Of a stretch of DNA of 43,653 bases, positions 15,692 through 23,791 are shown one piece after another. The notes beneath the pieces are model-generated. The model was not told where the DNA came from and searched no databases. It was given only the letters and a program-made list of their open reading frames with translations. Position numbers and translations under genes: made by a program. Origin of the DNA: Agrococcus casei LMG 22410 (GTDB lineage Bacteria; Actinomycetota; Actinomycetes; Actinomycetales; Microbacteriaceae); NCBI RefSeq assembly GCF_900163565.1, contig NZ_FUHU01000021.1, positions 1 to 43,653 on the forward strand. Reading direction: 5' to 3'. Numbering within the stretch: the stretch's first letter is position 1; the number at the start of each line of letters is the position of its first letter.

Positions 15692-16104
15692 TGGTCGCCG
15701 ACTACGAGCGTCGCCTGGCGGCGGCCGAGACCGAGCTTGAGAACTGGAATCGAAGAAAGTTCCCGGGCACCAAGCTCGACCACGGCACCCTCAACTTGCC
15801 GCTGGCGCAGCGCGGCATCACGGACGCCGACCTGAACACCTACCGTCGCCTCACCGATGCAGTCCGCTACTGGCGTCACAAGCTGGCCCGCGCTCGCTGG
15901 CTCACCGAAGCGCCAGCGCGCCGAGAGGCGAAGGTCGCCGCCCATGACGCGGCCGACTTGAAGGCCCGCTATGGCGAGTGCGGCGAGGTCCTTTGGGTGT
16001 TGAGCGGTCGCTGGCACCCGGTCGAACGCTGGAACCGAAAGAGCGTGAAAGTCGCGGGGCTCGACGAAACGATCCCCCACACGCAGGTTGCAGGTGCCCG
16101 ATGA
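15688..16104 (+). CDS. Hypothetical phage protein
   Basis: ATG 15688 overlaps the preceding stop (ATGA) and gives 138 residues: a helical N-terminus (YERRLAAAETELENWNRRKF) and a basic middle with paired helices (RRLTDAVRYWRHKLARARW). The tail CGEVLWVLSGRWHPVERWNR may be a small beta domain. Function unknown; basic charge and neighbours suggest nucleic-acid metabolism. Confidence 0.65.
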   Translation: MMVADYERRLAAAETELENWNRRKFPGTKLDHGTLNLPLAQRGITDADLNTYRRLTDAVRYWRHKLARARWLTEAPARREAKVAAHDAADLKARYGECGEVLWVLSGRWHPVERWNRKSVKVAGLDETIPHTQVAGAR

Positions 16105-16232
16105 AACTTCGCATCACCGATCGCGGCTGGATCGCGATCTTCATCTTCGCCTTCGTGGCTGCTCTGCTCGCGACGGGCATGTGGGAGGCACACCTTATGG
16201 ATATCGACGGCACCCGGGGAGGGACCAAATGA
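16101..16232 (+). CDS. Small single-pass membrane protein
   Basis: This 43-residue ORF overlaps both neighbours by four bases. MKLRITDRGW is a positively charged start, followed by one transmembrane helix (IAIFIFAFVAALLATGMW) and a short polar tail, giving N-in topology. Phage early regions often encode such peptides for inhibition or exclusion, but nothing here identifies the role. Confidence 0.65.
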   Translation: MKLRITDRGWIAIFIFAFVAALLATGMWEAHLMDIDGTRGGTK

Positions 16233-17188
16233 GCACCTTTGAATTGATCGACGACGGCACCGACCGCAAGGAGTGGCTGGCTGCACGAGCGGGTGTCGGC
16301 CGCGTCAGCGCGACCGATGCGGCCCGCATCATGACCGGCGGTGCAGGCACTTGGGCCTCGCTGCGCAAGGAGAAGCTGACCGGCAAGGGCAGTTTCGGCG
16401 GCAACAAGTTCACGCGCCACGGCAACGAGCGCGAAGCCGTGATCGCCGCTTACGGTCGCGACCGGTTCGGCCTGTCTCCGTCGGCAGCGCTGATCGGCCG
16501 CACCGACTGCCCTGCGCACGCCCTCGACCTGGCAACGCCCGACGCGCTCTCGCGGATCGACACTGCGTGGCTGCCGACGGCGGCACCGGTCTCGGCAATG
16601 GCGAAGGGGGTCGAGTACACCGTCGACGAGTTCGGCGAATACAAGACCACGGTCAAAGACTGGGCCAGCTGGGAGGACGTGCCGAAGTCGTACTACTGGC
16701 AGGTCGTGTGGCAGTTCCACGTCACTGGCGCTCGCCGCTGCCGCTTCATCTTCGAGGCGCACGAGAACTTCGTCCCCGTGCACATGGAGCCGCGGGTGTT
16801 CACGATCGAGCGCGCCGACGTCGCCGACGACATTCAGGTCGCAATCGACCAGGTCAACGCCTGGCGCACCGCCGACACCGAAGAGCTGCCCGAGGCGCTG
16901 CTGCCCCTCGACGATCTCCTGTCGGCAAGGCAGCGCGCGAAGGAAGCCGCCGACGCCGCGGCCGCCGCGCACAAGGAGGCAGAGGCGAAGGTCCGTGACC
17001 TGCTCGTCGAGCACGGTCAGCCGGTGAAGTTCGAGGGGTCGGACGCGAACCTCTCGTGGACTGGCAAGCCCTCGACCCGCACATCGTTCGACTCGGCCGC
17101 GTTCAAAGCGGCCGAACCCGACACCTACAAGAAGTTCACCAAGACGTCTGAGTCGCAGCCGCGCCTCTCCATCACCGCTAGGAGCTGA
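16229..17188 (+). CDS. YqaJ-like viral recombinase/exonuclease
   Basis: From ATG 16229 the 319-residue product begins with the YqaJ signature: RKEWLAARAGVGRVSATDAA (residues ~12-31), HGNEREAVIAAY (~67-78), then a nuclease core with DTAWLP, ECKTT-like EYKTTVKDW (~137-145) and YYWQVVWQFHVTG (~156-168). The Asp and Glu-x-Lys of the PD-(D/E)XK fold are present. It should resect dsDNA 5' to 3' and hand ssDNA to the annealing protein encoded two bases downstream, as in lambda exo/bet. The C-terminal third is a helical Ala-rich linker. Confidence 0.87.
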   Translation: MSTFELIDDGTDRKEWLAARAGVGRVSATDAARIMTGGAGTWASLRKEKLTGKGSFGGNKFTRHGNEREAVIAAYGRDRFGLSPSAALIGRTDCPAHALDLATPDALSRIDTAWLPTAAPVSAMAKGVEYTVDEFGEYKTTVKDWASWEDVPKSYYWQVVWQFHVTGARRCRFIFEAHENFVPVHMEPRVFTIERADVADDIQVAIDQVNAWRTADTEELPEALLPLDDLLSARQRAKEAADAAAAAHKEAEAKVRDLLVEHGQPVKFEGSDANLSWTGKPSTRTSFDSAAFKAAEPDTYKKFTKTSESQPRLSITARS

Positions 17189-17190
17189 TC

Positions 17191-17850
17191 ATGAACACCC
17201 GAGCCACTAAGACCGCCCCGTCGGGCAAGGTCGAGCACGAGAACCTTGTCGAGGCCATGGCTGCATTCCAGGCCGAACTTCCCGAAATTGGGAAAGCGAA
17301 CGAGGCCGCTGTCGAAGAGCAGGACGGCACCGTGCGCACCTACCGGTACGCAGGGCTGCCTGATATCAGCGCCGCAGTGCTACCTGCCCTTGGCCGCCAC
17401 GGACTCATGTTCATCACCCGCCCGGGGATGCATGACGAACACGGCTTCTCGCTGAACTACGAACTGCAGCACGAGAAGGGCGGCATCCGCGCCGGGAGAT
17501 TCCCGCTGCCCGACCCGATGACCACCCCGGCCGACGAGTTCGGGTACCAGGTCGCTCGCGCTCGCCGCATCGCTCTGTGCGCGATCACGGGTGTAGCGCC
17601 GGGCGGGTCGGACGAGGCCGCACGGCAGGCTGCTCCCGAACCGCAAGCGCCGCCCGCCCCTGCTCGAGACTGGATCGCTGAGGCCGGGCAGATTGACGAC
17701 CCCGAGCAGATCAAGTCGATGTGGCATGAGCTGCGCGACGAGGTCAAGGCTGGGCGTGCCGAGCAGGCCACCCTCGACGCCGTCGCAGAACTCGCCCGCC
17801 AGGCCGCACGCCGCCTGGCAGAGGCGGCTGTCTCCGAGGGCACATCATGA
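17191..17850 (+). CDS. ERF family single-strand annealing protein
   Basis: This 219-residue protein has the ERF core: HENLVEAMAAFQAELPEIGK, then TYRYAGLPDISAAVLPALGRHGLMF, YELQHEKGG, and GYQVARARRIALCAITGVAP, the usual ending of the Erf/RecT-like domain. A Pro/Ala linker and a helical tail (PEQIKSMWHELRDEVKAG) follow. It pairs with the upstream YqaJ nuclease to form a phage recombination system. The stop overlaps the clamp start by ATGA. Confidence 0.87.
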   Translation: MNTRATKTAPSGKVEHENLVEAMAAFQAELPEIGKANEAAVEEQDGTVRTYRYAGLPDISAAVLPALGRHGLMFITRPGMHDEHGFSLNYELQHEKGGIRAGRFPLPDPMTTPADEFGYQVARARRIALCAITGVAPGGSDEAARQAAPEPQAPPAPARDWIAEAGQIDDPEQIKSMWHELRDEVKAGRAEQATLDAVAELARQAARRLAEAAVSEGTS

Positions 17851-18554
17851 GCGGCACGATCCGTCTTGCCCGAGCCGAGGCCGAGTGGCTGTTCCGCGGC
17901 GCGCTCGCGGCCACATCGGACCAGGACGTGACGCCGATCATCTGCGCGGTGAAACTCACCGTGAAGAACGACCGCGTGACGGCGATAGCGACCGACCGTT
18001 ACAGGGTCCATCAACTGTTTGTGCCGGTCGCGCCGGGAGCGCCGGACGGCGAGTTCGTCATGAGCCGCCGCCAGGTGCAGCGACTGTTGAAGTCGTGGCA
18101 CGGGTCCCGCAGCCTGTTCCCCGACCAGGTCGTCGACATTGCGTGGGAGGACCGCGATCCGAATGCCACGACCAAAGTCGGCATGCCGGTCACGCCGAAG
18201 CACACCGGCTGGGTCGAGTTCACCGTCTTGTCCGACTTGACGGACGCCGCCGAGCTGATCAGCCACGGTGCGCCCCAGGTTCGCGGCCCCTACCCGCCGG
18301 TCGAGCGGTTGTTCCCCGACGACCCCTCCGACCAGAGCACCGAGCCGGTGTCGCAGATGTTCCTCGACCCGGCGTTCCTCGCCGACACCCGTTACCTGCG
18401 CAGCGGGCAAGGGTCGCTCCGGTTCGTGGTCCCGAGGGCGGGCGCAAAGGGTTCGCATCAGGCGTTCCTCGTCGTGAACACCGAGGGCACCGCCCGCGCG
18501 CTGATCCAGCCGCAGCGACCCGCCCGCGACTGGGAGGTGTACGGCGATGCCTGA
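17847..18554 (+). CDS. DNA polymerase III sliding-clamp-like protein
   Basis: The N-terminal half carries the beta-clamp signature ATDRYRVHQL at residues ~48-57, in the context VKNDRVTAIATDRYR found in bacterial DnaN, and FVMSRRQVQRLLKSW matches the following strand-helix. At 235 residues it can hold only about two of DnaN's three domains, so a ring would need three rather than two subunits if it encircles DNA. Homologues occur in actinophages. It may recruit host polymerase or other clamp-binding proteins to phage DNA. Confidence 0.78.
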   Translation: MSGTIRLARAEAEWLFRGALAATSDQDVTPIICAVKLTVKNDRVTAIATDRYRVHQLFVPVAPGAPDGEFVMSRRQVQRLLKSWHGSRSLFPDQVVDIAWEDRDPNATTKVGMPVTPKHTGWVEFTVLSDLTDAAELISHGAPQVRGPYPPVERLFPDDPSDQSTEPVSQMFLDPAFLADTRYLRSGQGSLRFVVPRAGAKGSHQAFLVVNTEGTARALIQPQRPARDWEVYGDA

Positions 18555-18984
18555 AACGACCACGACCGAGCCAACCACGCAGGCTGAATGGGAGCTGCTC
18601 ACGAAACGCGCCGAGGCCGTCGTCGAGCAGGAGGCCGGAGACCCCGGCATGTTCCAGCCGCTCATGCACGAGTGCCATGTGCTGCTGCTCGATATCGGCC
18701 TGCTGCTCGCTCGCTTGAACGATGAACGGTACGCCGCCGAGCGCGAGTGGACTCGGGTCCGCAACGTGACCATGGTCCGCTACATCGAGCACGGTGCCAC
18801 GTTCGCCCGGGCTCAGGGCGACGTCGCCGCCCTCGACGAGCGCAAGAAAGCCGACGACCTCAAGGTGATCTTCCACCACGCCGAGGACACCCAGAAGGCG
18901 CTCCAGGCCAAGCACTACTCGCTGATGAACGTGAACCGCGGGCTGCAGTCCGCGATGTACGAGGGAGGGCGACGCAATGCCTGA
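18547..18984 (+). CDS. Hypothetical phage protein
   Basis: This 145-residue, mostly helical protein starts eight bases before the clamp stop. Helices include QAEWELLTKRAEAVVEQEAG, MHECHVLLLDIGLLLARLN and DERKKADDLKVIFHHAEDTQ. No recognised domain. It overlaps the next gene by eight bases. Confidence 0.68.
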   Translation: MPETTTTEPTTQAEWELLTKRAEAVVEQEAGDPGMFQPLMHECHVLLLDIGLLLARLNDERYAAEREWTRVRNVTMVRYIEHGATFARAQGDVAALDERKKADDLKVIFHHAEDTQKALQAKHYSLMNVNRGLQSAMYEGGRRNA

Positions 18985-19273
18985 GAAGTTCACCAATTAC
19001 CGCGACAATCCCGCGTGGATCGAGGCCCGCGCCGACTACCTCAACATGGGGCGGACGGCAGAGCAGCGCATGGGTGCCTTTGAGCGGATGCTGCGCATCG
19101 AGTCCGACCACATGGGGCGACAGGCCCGTCCCCACCACAAGGCGCGTGCCGAGGCGTTGCTCGCCACGATCCGCGCGGGCGGCAAGACGTCGGAGCAGAA
19201 GACCGCGCTCGCGGCCGAGGCGCAGGTGCACGCGACCCTCGCCCTCGCCGAGGCGGTGAACCGCCGTGGCTAA
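18977..19273 (+). CDS. Hypothetical helical phage protein
   Basis: This 98-residue protein reads MPEKFTNYRDNPAWIEARAD and then alternates helices (EQRMGAFERMLRIESDHMGR, KARAEALLATIRAG). No family recognised. Coupled by eight-base overlaps on both sides, so part of the early operon. Confidence 0.68.
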   Translation: MPEKFTNYRDNPAWIEARADYLNMGRTAEQRMGAFERMLRIESDHMGRQARPHHKARAEALLATIRAGGKTSEQKTALAAEAQVHATLALAEAVNRRG

Positions 19274-19562
19274 GGGCTTGACGCCAGAGGGCATGTCGAA
19301 CGCGACCGCCTCGCTCGCCGCTGGCCTGAACTCGTTTGCGGCACGGGGCGTCACGCACGCCGCGGATCGGGAGCAGGCGATCAACCGGATCATTGCCGTG
19401 GCACCGGACCCGAAGGTCTTGCAGCGACTTGGCCGGATCGCCGCCGCGGCCGATGCCCGCATGCTCGACGCCTTCACTCACCTTGCCGAGTCCGGCATCA
19501 CCGCCGAGCAGGTCGAGGTCATAGCCGCCGTCATGAAAACAGGAGGAACAGACCATGGCTGA
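19266..19562 (+). CDS. Hypothetical helical phage protein
   Basis: From GTG 19266 the 98-residue product is Ala-rich and helical (MSNATASLAAGLNSFAARG, PKVLQRLGRIAAAADARML, LAESGITAEQVEVIAAVM). It has no recognised domain. AGGAGG near its 3' end (19541-19546) is the ribosome site of the HNH gene that begins inside it. Confidence 0.66.
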   Translation: MAKGLTPEGMSNATASLAAGLNSFAARGVTHAADREQAINRIIAVAPDPKVLQRLGRIAAAADARMLDAFTHLAESGITAEQVEVIAAVMKTGGTDHG

Positions 19563-19962
19563 TCCGACAGACAAGGTGCGCCGCGGCGTGCGTGAGCGCG
19601 ACGGCGAGCGCTGCGTGGCATGCGGCACCATGTGGGCGATCACGTTCCAGCACCGTCGTGCGGTCGGCATGGGGGGCTCGAAGGAGCGCCCCGGCTACGC
19701 CGACGGCCTCGCCGCCTGCGCCGACTGCAACGCTCGGTTCGAGGGCAACATGCAGACCCTCGCGCTGCTCAACGGGTGGAAGGTTCGCCGCTGGGTGCAG
19801 GACCCCTCTCGGGTGCCGTACTTCCATGTCGCGACCGGCCGCTGGTATGCGCTCGCGGCTGATGGACCGTGGCGTCGCGAGATCAGCCGGGCCGAGGCCG
19901 TGCGCATGATGAACGACGTTTACGCGCCCGACCCCCGTGGCCCCGAGGCGGTCGCAGCATGA
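19555..19962 (+). CDS. HNH-type endonuclease-like protein
   Basis: This 135-residue protein has paired cysteines CVAC (20, 23), FQHRRAVGMGGS with His33, and ACADCNARFEGN (Cys55, Cys58, Asn59), the order of a zinc-braced HNH fold. The central His is followed by RR rather than the usual HI or LVP context, so catalysis is less certain than fold. Roles for phage HNH proteins include recombination, packaging and homing; its early position argues against packaging. AGGAGG is nine bases upstream of the ATG. Confidence 0.75.
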   Translation: MADPTDKVRRGVRERDGERCVACGTMWAITFQHRRAVGMGGSKERPGYADGLAACADCNARFEGNMQTLALLNGWKVRRWVQDPSRVPYFHVATGRWYALAADGPWRREISRAEAVRMMNDVYAPDPRGPEAVAA

Positions 19963-20123
19963 CTATGAACCGCCTCTACTGCCTCGGCTGCGGCCGCCCG
20001 CTGCCCTGCAGCAAGAAGGTGCACAACCAGGACGAGCAGGCCCGCCTCGACGCTGCCGCCGAACGGGATCGGCGCGAGTGGGAGCGACGCGACTTCGACC
20101 GGCGTATCGGGGGTCGACGGTGA
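19959..20123 (+). CDS. Small zinc-finger-like protein
   Basis: This 54-residue protein has CLGCGRPLPCSKK near its start, giving three closely spaced cysteines, then a very charged helix (DEQARLDAAAERDRREWERR). It begins by ATGA overlap with the HNH stop and ends by GTGA overlap with the next gene. Possibly a nucleic-acid-binding peptide; unrecognised. Confidence 0.65.
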   Translation: MTMNRLYCLGCGRPLPCSKKVHNQDEQARLDAAAERDRREWERRDFDRRIGGRR

Positions 20124-20470
20124 GCCCGATGCCGAAGTACGCCATGACCTATGTCGTGGCCTGGCCGGACGCGCTCGGCCCCGACCGTCACGTCGTGAAG
20201 ATCGGCCGCGCCTGGAAGTTCCACCGGGTGCAGCTCATGGTCCGCTCGGGCGCACAGGTGTTGATCCTCGCCCGAAATACCGACGCGACCTGGGAACGGG
20301 AAGCGCTGCGGGTCATGGCTCACCACTTCCCCAAGGCGTTCAAGCGCTCGTGGGAGTCCGAGGGGCTGCTGTTCATGGGCCGCGGCTGGACCGAGTGCTT
20401 TGCCGTCGACCACGACGACCTGCAGTTCGCGGTCGACTGCATCTTCCATGGCTTTGCGAAAGGGAATGAC
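20120..20470 (+). CDS. GIY-YIG/T5orf172-like protein, 3' end unclear
   Basis: GTG 20120 overlaps the previous stop. About 115 residues are convincing: YAMTYVVAWPDALGPDRHVVKIGRAWKF-type start, then WEREALRVMAHHFPKAFKRSWES and GLLFMGRGWTECFAV, which resemble the compact T5orf172/GIY-YIG-like fold (aromatic strand, KIG turn, E-x-x-x-x helix, W near the end). The frame has no stop at the expected place and remains open to 21211, through the whole replication gene in another frame, so the end given here is only where sense fades. A frameshift mutation or error near 20440-20465 would restore the usual ATGA junction. Confidence 0.5.
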
Positions 20471-21176
20471 CAAGGTGTCAACGAAACAACGAACGATCAG
20501 TGCAGCCGACCTCCGCTCGCCGGAGTTCATGAGGGTGCCCGACGAGGCGAAGCTGACGGCGATGGGCCTGTGGGTGCACACGGACGTGTTCGGGCGGCGG
20601 AGGCTGATCCCGGAGCTGATCGCGGCCGACCTGTACCCGGGCCGGGCGATGACCGACTCGGTGACCGATCACCTGCTGATGCTCGACGAGGCCGGGTTCC
20701 TGACGATCTACCGAGTCGAGGGGATCGAGTGCATTCAGCTGGCTCGGCCGCTGAAAGCGGATCGGCGCGGTGCGACAACCGACTGCCCGGAGCCGCCACA
20801 GGGACTTCCATGGACTTCCATGGCTGTGGGGGGCGCGGGTGCGAGCGGGCGTGCGAGTGCGCGGGAGCGGGCGCGGGCGCAGATGGGCGAGCAGGCGCGT
20901 GTGCGGGCGGACGAGTGGGCGGCGTGGGAGGGCCAGCAGGAGCGGGGGCGTTCCCAGGAACCGCCCCGTCGGCCGCTGCTGGCAGATGCTCCGCCGATCG
21001 GCTGCCCCGAGCATCCGCATGGCACGTTTCAGAACTGTGGCCCTTGCGGTACTGGCAGGCGTCGTCACGATCGTTGGGTGTCCGAGGCCCGGTACGAGGA
21101 TGCACTGACGGGGCACTACGCGGCCGACGACGAGGACCCGTTCGAGGGCTACTGCGCCAGCAACCCGGGCGGGTGA
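20466..21176 (+). CDS. Winged-helix phage replication protein
   Basis: This 236-residue protein starts MTKVSTKQRTISAADLRSPE and contains DEAKLTAMGLWVHTDVFGRR, LIPELIAADLYPG, DHLLMLDEAGFLTIYRVEGI, the arrangement of DnaD/replisome-organiser-like N-terminal winged helices in actinophages. A low-complexity Ala/Arg helix links to a C-terminal patch CPEHPHGTFQNCGPCGTGRR with four potential zinc ligands. It probably binds the phage origin or loads a helicase. ATG 20466 is chosen; an ATG at 20448 is possible. Confidence 0.75.
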   Translation: MTKVSTKQRTISAADLRSPEFMRVPDEAKLTAMGLWVHTDVFGRRRLIPELIAADLYPGRAMTDSVTDHLLMLDEAGFLTIYRVEGIECIQLARPLKADRRGATTDCPEPPQGLPWTSMAVGGAGASGRASARERARAQMGEQARVRADEWAAWEGQQERGRSQEPPRRPLLADAPPIGCPEHPHGTFQNCGPCGTGRRRHDRWVSEARYEDALTGHYAADDEDPFEGYCASNPGG

Positions 21177-21334
21177 TGCGCCGAACCCCTGAGCGGGCGG
21201 GCGCGCCATGACGGTGCTGCCGTCGGACATAGCGCTGGCGAACTTCATCGCCCGCATGCACAACACCCCCATCGAGCGGCTCTTACCTGAGTCGCAATTT
21301 TTCAACCATCCCACCGCTATCGAGAGGACAAATC

Positions 21335-21802
21335 ATGAGCGGCGAAACGACTTTGACCATTGTTGGCAACCTGACGAGCGACCCGGAGCTGCGATACACG
21401 CAAGGGGGCTTGGCGGTCTCGAAATTCACGATCGCGTCGACCCCGAGGGTGTTCGACCGGAAATCGAACGAGTGGAAGGACGGCGACGCCCTGTTCATCC
21501 GCGCGTCCGTGTGGCGGGACTTCGCCGAGCAGGTCGCGAACAGTCTGCAGAAGGGCATGCGGGTGATCGTCCAGGGCAGGCTCAAGCAGCGGGATTACGA
21601 AACGAAGGAGGGCGATCGGCGGACTGTGATCGAGCTGGAGGTCGAAGAGATCGGACCGTCGCTTCGGTTCGCTACCGCTCAGGTGACTCGAGCTCGGGGC
21701 AACCAGCGACCCCAGCAGACCCAGCAGGCCCAGCAGGGTTCGTCACCGGCTCCGCAGGACGCATGGGCCGCTGGCCCCTACGGCGACGAAACGCCCTTCT
21801 AG
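21335..21802 (+). CDS. ssb: Single-stranded DNA-binding protein
   Basis: This 155-residue protein has the OB-fold ([60 protein letters not shown]) over residues 1-110, a Gln-rich linker, and the acidic tip GDETPF that recruits replication and repair partners. GAGAGGAC precedes ATG 21335. It protects ssDNA during phage replication and YqaJ/ERF recombination. Bases 21177-21334 ahead of it hold an open frame from ATG 21208 ([19 protein letters not shown]) without its own stop; I do not call it. Confidence 0.95.
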   Translation: MSGETTLTIVGNLTSDPELRYTQGGLAVSKFTIASTPRVFDRKSNEWKDGDALFIRASVWRDFAEQVANSLQKGMRVIVQGRLKQRDYETKEGDRRTVIELEVEEIGPSLRFATAQVTRARGNQRPQQTQQAQQGSSPAPQDAWAAGPYGDETPF

Positions 21803-21804
21803 GC

Positions 21805-21942
21805 ATGTTCACGAACCGCGGCGCTGTCCCGCCGACCCGCCCTCACGATCGCCCGGACACGGCCGCCTGCACGAGGGCCTGCTGTTGGACACCGTTCAAG
21901 TGCGCTCGCGATCTCGCGTGCGCTTGCCACAAGGAGGATTGA
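21805..21942 (+). CDS. Cysteine-rich small protein
   Basis: Three bases after the ssb stop, ATG 21805 opens a 45-residue frame ending CTRACCWTPFKCARDLACACHKED. Six cysteines and one histidine in ~22 residues suggest a structural zinc-binding knot. Similar Cys/His tails occur in small actinophage proteins of unknown role. AAGGAGG within its last codons serves the following gene. Confidence 0.65.
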   Translation: MFTNRGAVPPTRPHDRPDTAACTRACCWTPFKCARDLACACHKED

Positions 21943-21943
21943 C

Positions 21944-22726
21944 ATGTTGCCTTGCGTCACGACGTGGGTGGGCCGCGGCGGGTGCCGAGTGCACGGCGAA
22001 CACCTGTCGAGCTGCCTCGGGATCGAACTACGCGACGGGCGCAGCGTCGGCGAGTGCCGCGGATGCTTGCCTCAGCCTGCAACGCATGGTGTGTTGTGCG
22101 AGTCGTGCTTCGATCGGTTCGAGGCCGCCCTGGGGCTCGCTGTCGACCTGGTCACGCACATGCGGTCGATCGAGCGTGCAGCGGTGCCGGAGGGGCCTCG
22201 GTCGCCGACGAAGCCGGGCAGCCAGGTCATTATCCCGGCGTCGTGGCTGGAGGCCGACCGCACCTGGTCGGAGCTGCACGAGCTGGCGCTGTGGTGTGAC
22301 CCGTTGGAGTTCCTGCAGGTCGATCGCCGGGGCACGCGACCGGGCGGCTTCGGCAGCCGCGACACGATCGAGCATGTGCGGGGTCGCGTCGCGCTCGCGG
22401 TCGACCTCGCCACGCACGCGGACGTCACTAATGCGCACACGGCGCGTCTGGTGGTCCGGTTCTATCGGGCTGTGCAGCGGGCGTTGCACATGTTCCCGAT
22501 CGAGGAGTACTCGCGCCCTCTCCCTTACGCCAGGTGCCGCAATTGCGGGCATCTGACCTTGGAGCGGCGCGCCCCGCTGGAATACCTCGACGCGATCACG
22601 GTGCTGTGCATCAACCCGGACTGCCAGTGGGAATGGGACCCGTTCATGGTCGAGGTCGACTTGACCGAGTACCGCAAGCAAGTAGAGGCCGAACAGGCCG
22701 CAGAAAGTGAAGGGGAAGCAGCATGA
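21944..22726 (+). CDS. Hypothetical zinc-ribbon phage protein
   Basis: This 260-residue protein has an N-terminal cysteine/histidine cluster (CRVHGEHLSSCLG, CRGC, CESCFDRFEAAL), a helical middle (DLVTHMRSIERAAVPEG, WSELHELALWC) and a C-terminal zinc ribbon (CRNCGHLTLERRAP with a later CINPDCQWEWDP). Two metal-binding ends around a helical body are seen in proteins next to replication genes of actinophages. Function unknown; a DNA-metabolism role is inferred from position. Confidence 0.75.
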   Translation: MLPCVTTWVGRGGCRVHGEHLSSCLGIELRDGRSVGECRGCLPQPATHGVLCESCFDRFEAALGLAVDLVTHMRSIERAAVPEGPRSPTKPGSQVIIPASWLEADRTWSELHELALWCDPLEFLQVDRRGTRPGGFGSRDTIEHVRGRVALAVDLATHADVTNAHTARLVVRFYRAVQRALHMFPIEEYSRPLPYARCRNCGHLTLERRAPLEYLDAITVLCINPDCQWEWDPFMVEVDLTEYRKQVEAEQAAESEGEAA

Positions 22727-22941
22727 CCAATCGAACCCAGACCTATGTCGTCGAGGCTGCCTCGGGCGTGCGGGTCCTGCCCACGCTCGGCGGCGATCCA
22801 TTGCTGGTCAATGAGTGGGTCGCGCATTTGGCCTGCGATGCTGACCTGCGCCGACGAGTGCCGGAGTATGCGCTGATCGCGCAGATGTTGGTCGTGACTC
22901 CAGCCCCGCAGCACGAGTTCAGCGACGGGGAGATGAAGTAA
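22723..22941 (+). CDS. Hypothetical phage protein, 72 residues
   Basis: ATGA overlap with the preceding gene. The product TYVVEAASGVRVLPTLGGDP then LLVNEWVAHLACDADLRRRV is beta-then-helix and acidic at the end. No family recognised. Confidence 0.62.
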   Translation: MTNRTQTYVVEAASGVRVLPTLGGDPLLVNEWVAHLACDADLRRRVPEYALIAQMLVVTPAPQHEFSDGEMK

Positions 22942-22943
22942 CG

Positions 22944-23387
22944 GTGGGGTACTACGACCGAGAAATCGCCGAGTTGCGTGAGAGCCTGACTGAGTCCCTC
23001 CAGACCGCGAACTACCGCGCCCTGCTTGAGGTCCGACTCACGCTGTCACGGCTGGAAGAGATGGAGAACCCGTCGACGCCAGAGGCACCGAAGCTGTCAC
23101 TGTCTCCGGCCCCGACGCGGAACGTTGTCTACTACCTGCGATGGGCCGATCGGGTGAAGATCGGAACGACCAAGAACCTGCGCAACCGCACGCGCGACAT
23201 CTACTTCGACGAGGTCCTCGCGGCCGAGCCCGGCGGCCGGGTGCTGGAAGCGCAGATGCATCGGAAGTTCGCATCACTCAAGATTCCCGAGTACCGCGAA
23301 TGGTTCCAGGCCGGGCCCGAGCTAGTGAATCACGCGGCGGAGGTTAGGTCGAAGCATGGCGCGCCGTTCAAAGTAGGCAAGCTATGA
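22944..23387 (+). CDS. GIY-YIG/T5orf172-type nuclease-like protein
   Basis: GTG 22944 begins a 147-residue protein with an N-terminal helical segment, then NVVYYLRWADRVKIGTTKNL (strand, KIG turn), RNRTRDIYFDEVLA, and LEAQMHRKFASLKIPEYREW with the helix and aromatic end typical of T5orf172/Mug113 GIY-YIG relatives. Glu in LEAQMH is the likely metal ligand. It is the second protein of this type in the operon; the partial one at 20120 has the same layout. Possible roles include DNA nicking in recombination or interference with other phages. Confidence 0.75.
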   Translation: MGYYDREIAELRESLTESLQTANYRALLEVRLTLSRLEEMENPSTPEAPKLSLSPAPTRNVVYYLRWADRVKIGTTKNLRNRTRDIYFDEVLAAEPGGRVLEAQMHRKFASLKIPEYREWFQAGPELVNHAAEVRSKHGAPFKVGKL

Positions 23388-23620
23388 AGCTCATGACGGT
23401 CAGGCAGTGCGCAGAACTGATTGGCAAGTCGGAGCGCAGTGTGTGGCGATACATCGAACTTATCGAGGCCAAGGGCGGCCTGGTTGTGTACCGGATGCCT
23501 GGGGTTGCTAAGACGCTCGTGGACCATGACCAGGTGTCGAAGGTTGCACTGACCCGCCGTCGAGGGAACCCGCGCCACAGGGAGCAAGCCCGCGACACGA
23601 AGCGCGGAATCGCCGGGTGA
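23384..23620 (+). CDS. HTH excisionase/MerR-like protein
   Basis: This 78-residue basic protein is a winged HTH: MTVRQCAELIGKSERSVWRY, then IEAKGGLVVYRMPGVAKTLV, where the second part is the wing. Such proteins act as excisionases or regulators. As the phage integrase is a serine type, a directionality factor of this size would be conceivable, but sequence alone cannot show it. It closes the early operon by ATGA coupling. Confidence 0.72.
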   Translation: MKLMTVRQCAELIGKSERSVWRYIELIEAKGGLVVYRMPGVAKTLVDHDQVSKVALTRRRGNPRHREQARDTKRGIAG

Positions 23621-23791
23621 TGTTGGCAAGTATCTGTCGTATGTGACATGATCTGTTTATTGGATGGTGTTTGCTGTCCCGATCCGCCCTTCACGTCTAG
23701 CTCGTGTGGGGCGTTTCGCTTGCTCGGCGGGTTGAGGGTTGTGGCCTCCCCTCCGAGCATCTTCTCTGCCGTTCTCGGGAGGCGCTGCGCT

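Noticed and set aside
21208-21334. Open frame starting [19 protein letters not shown] before ssb
   Set aside because: No own stop until 21942, through ssb; good-looking first 25 residues are not enough to call a gene.
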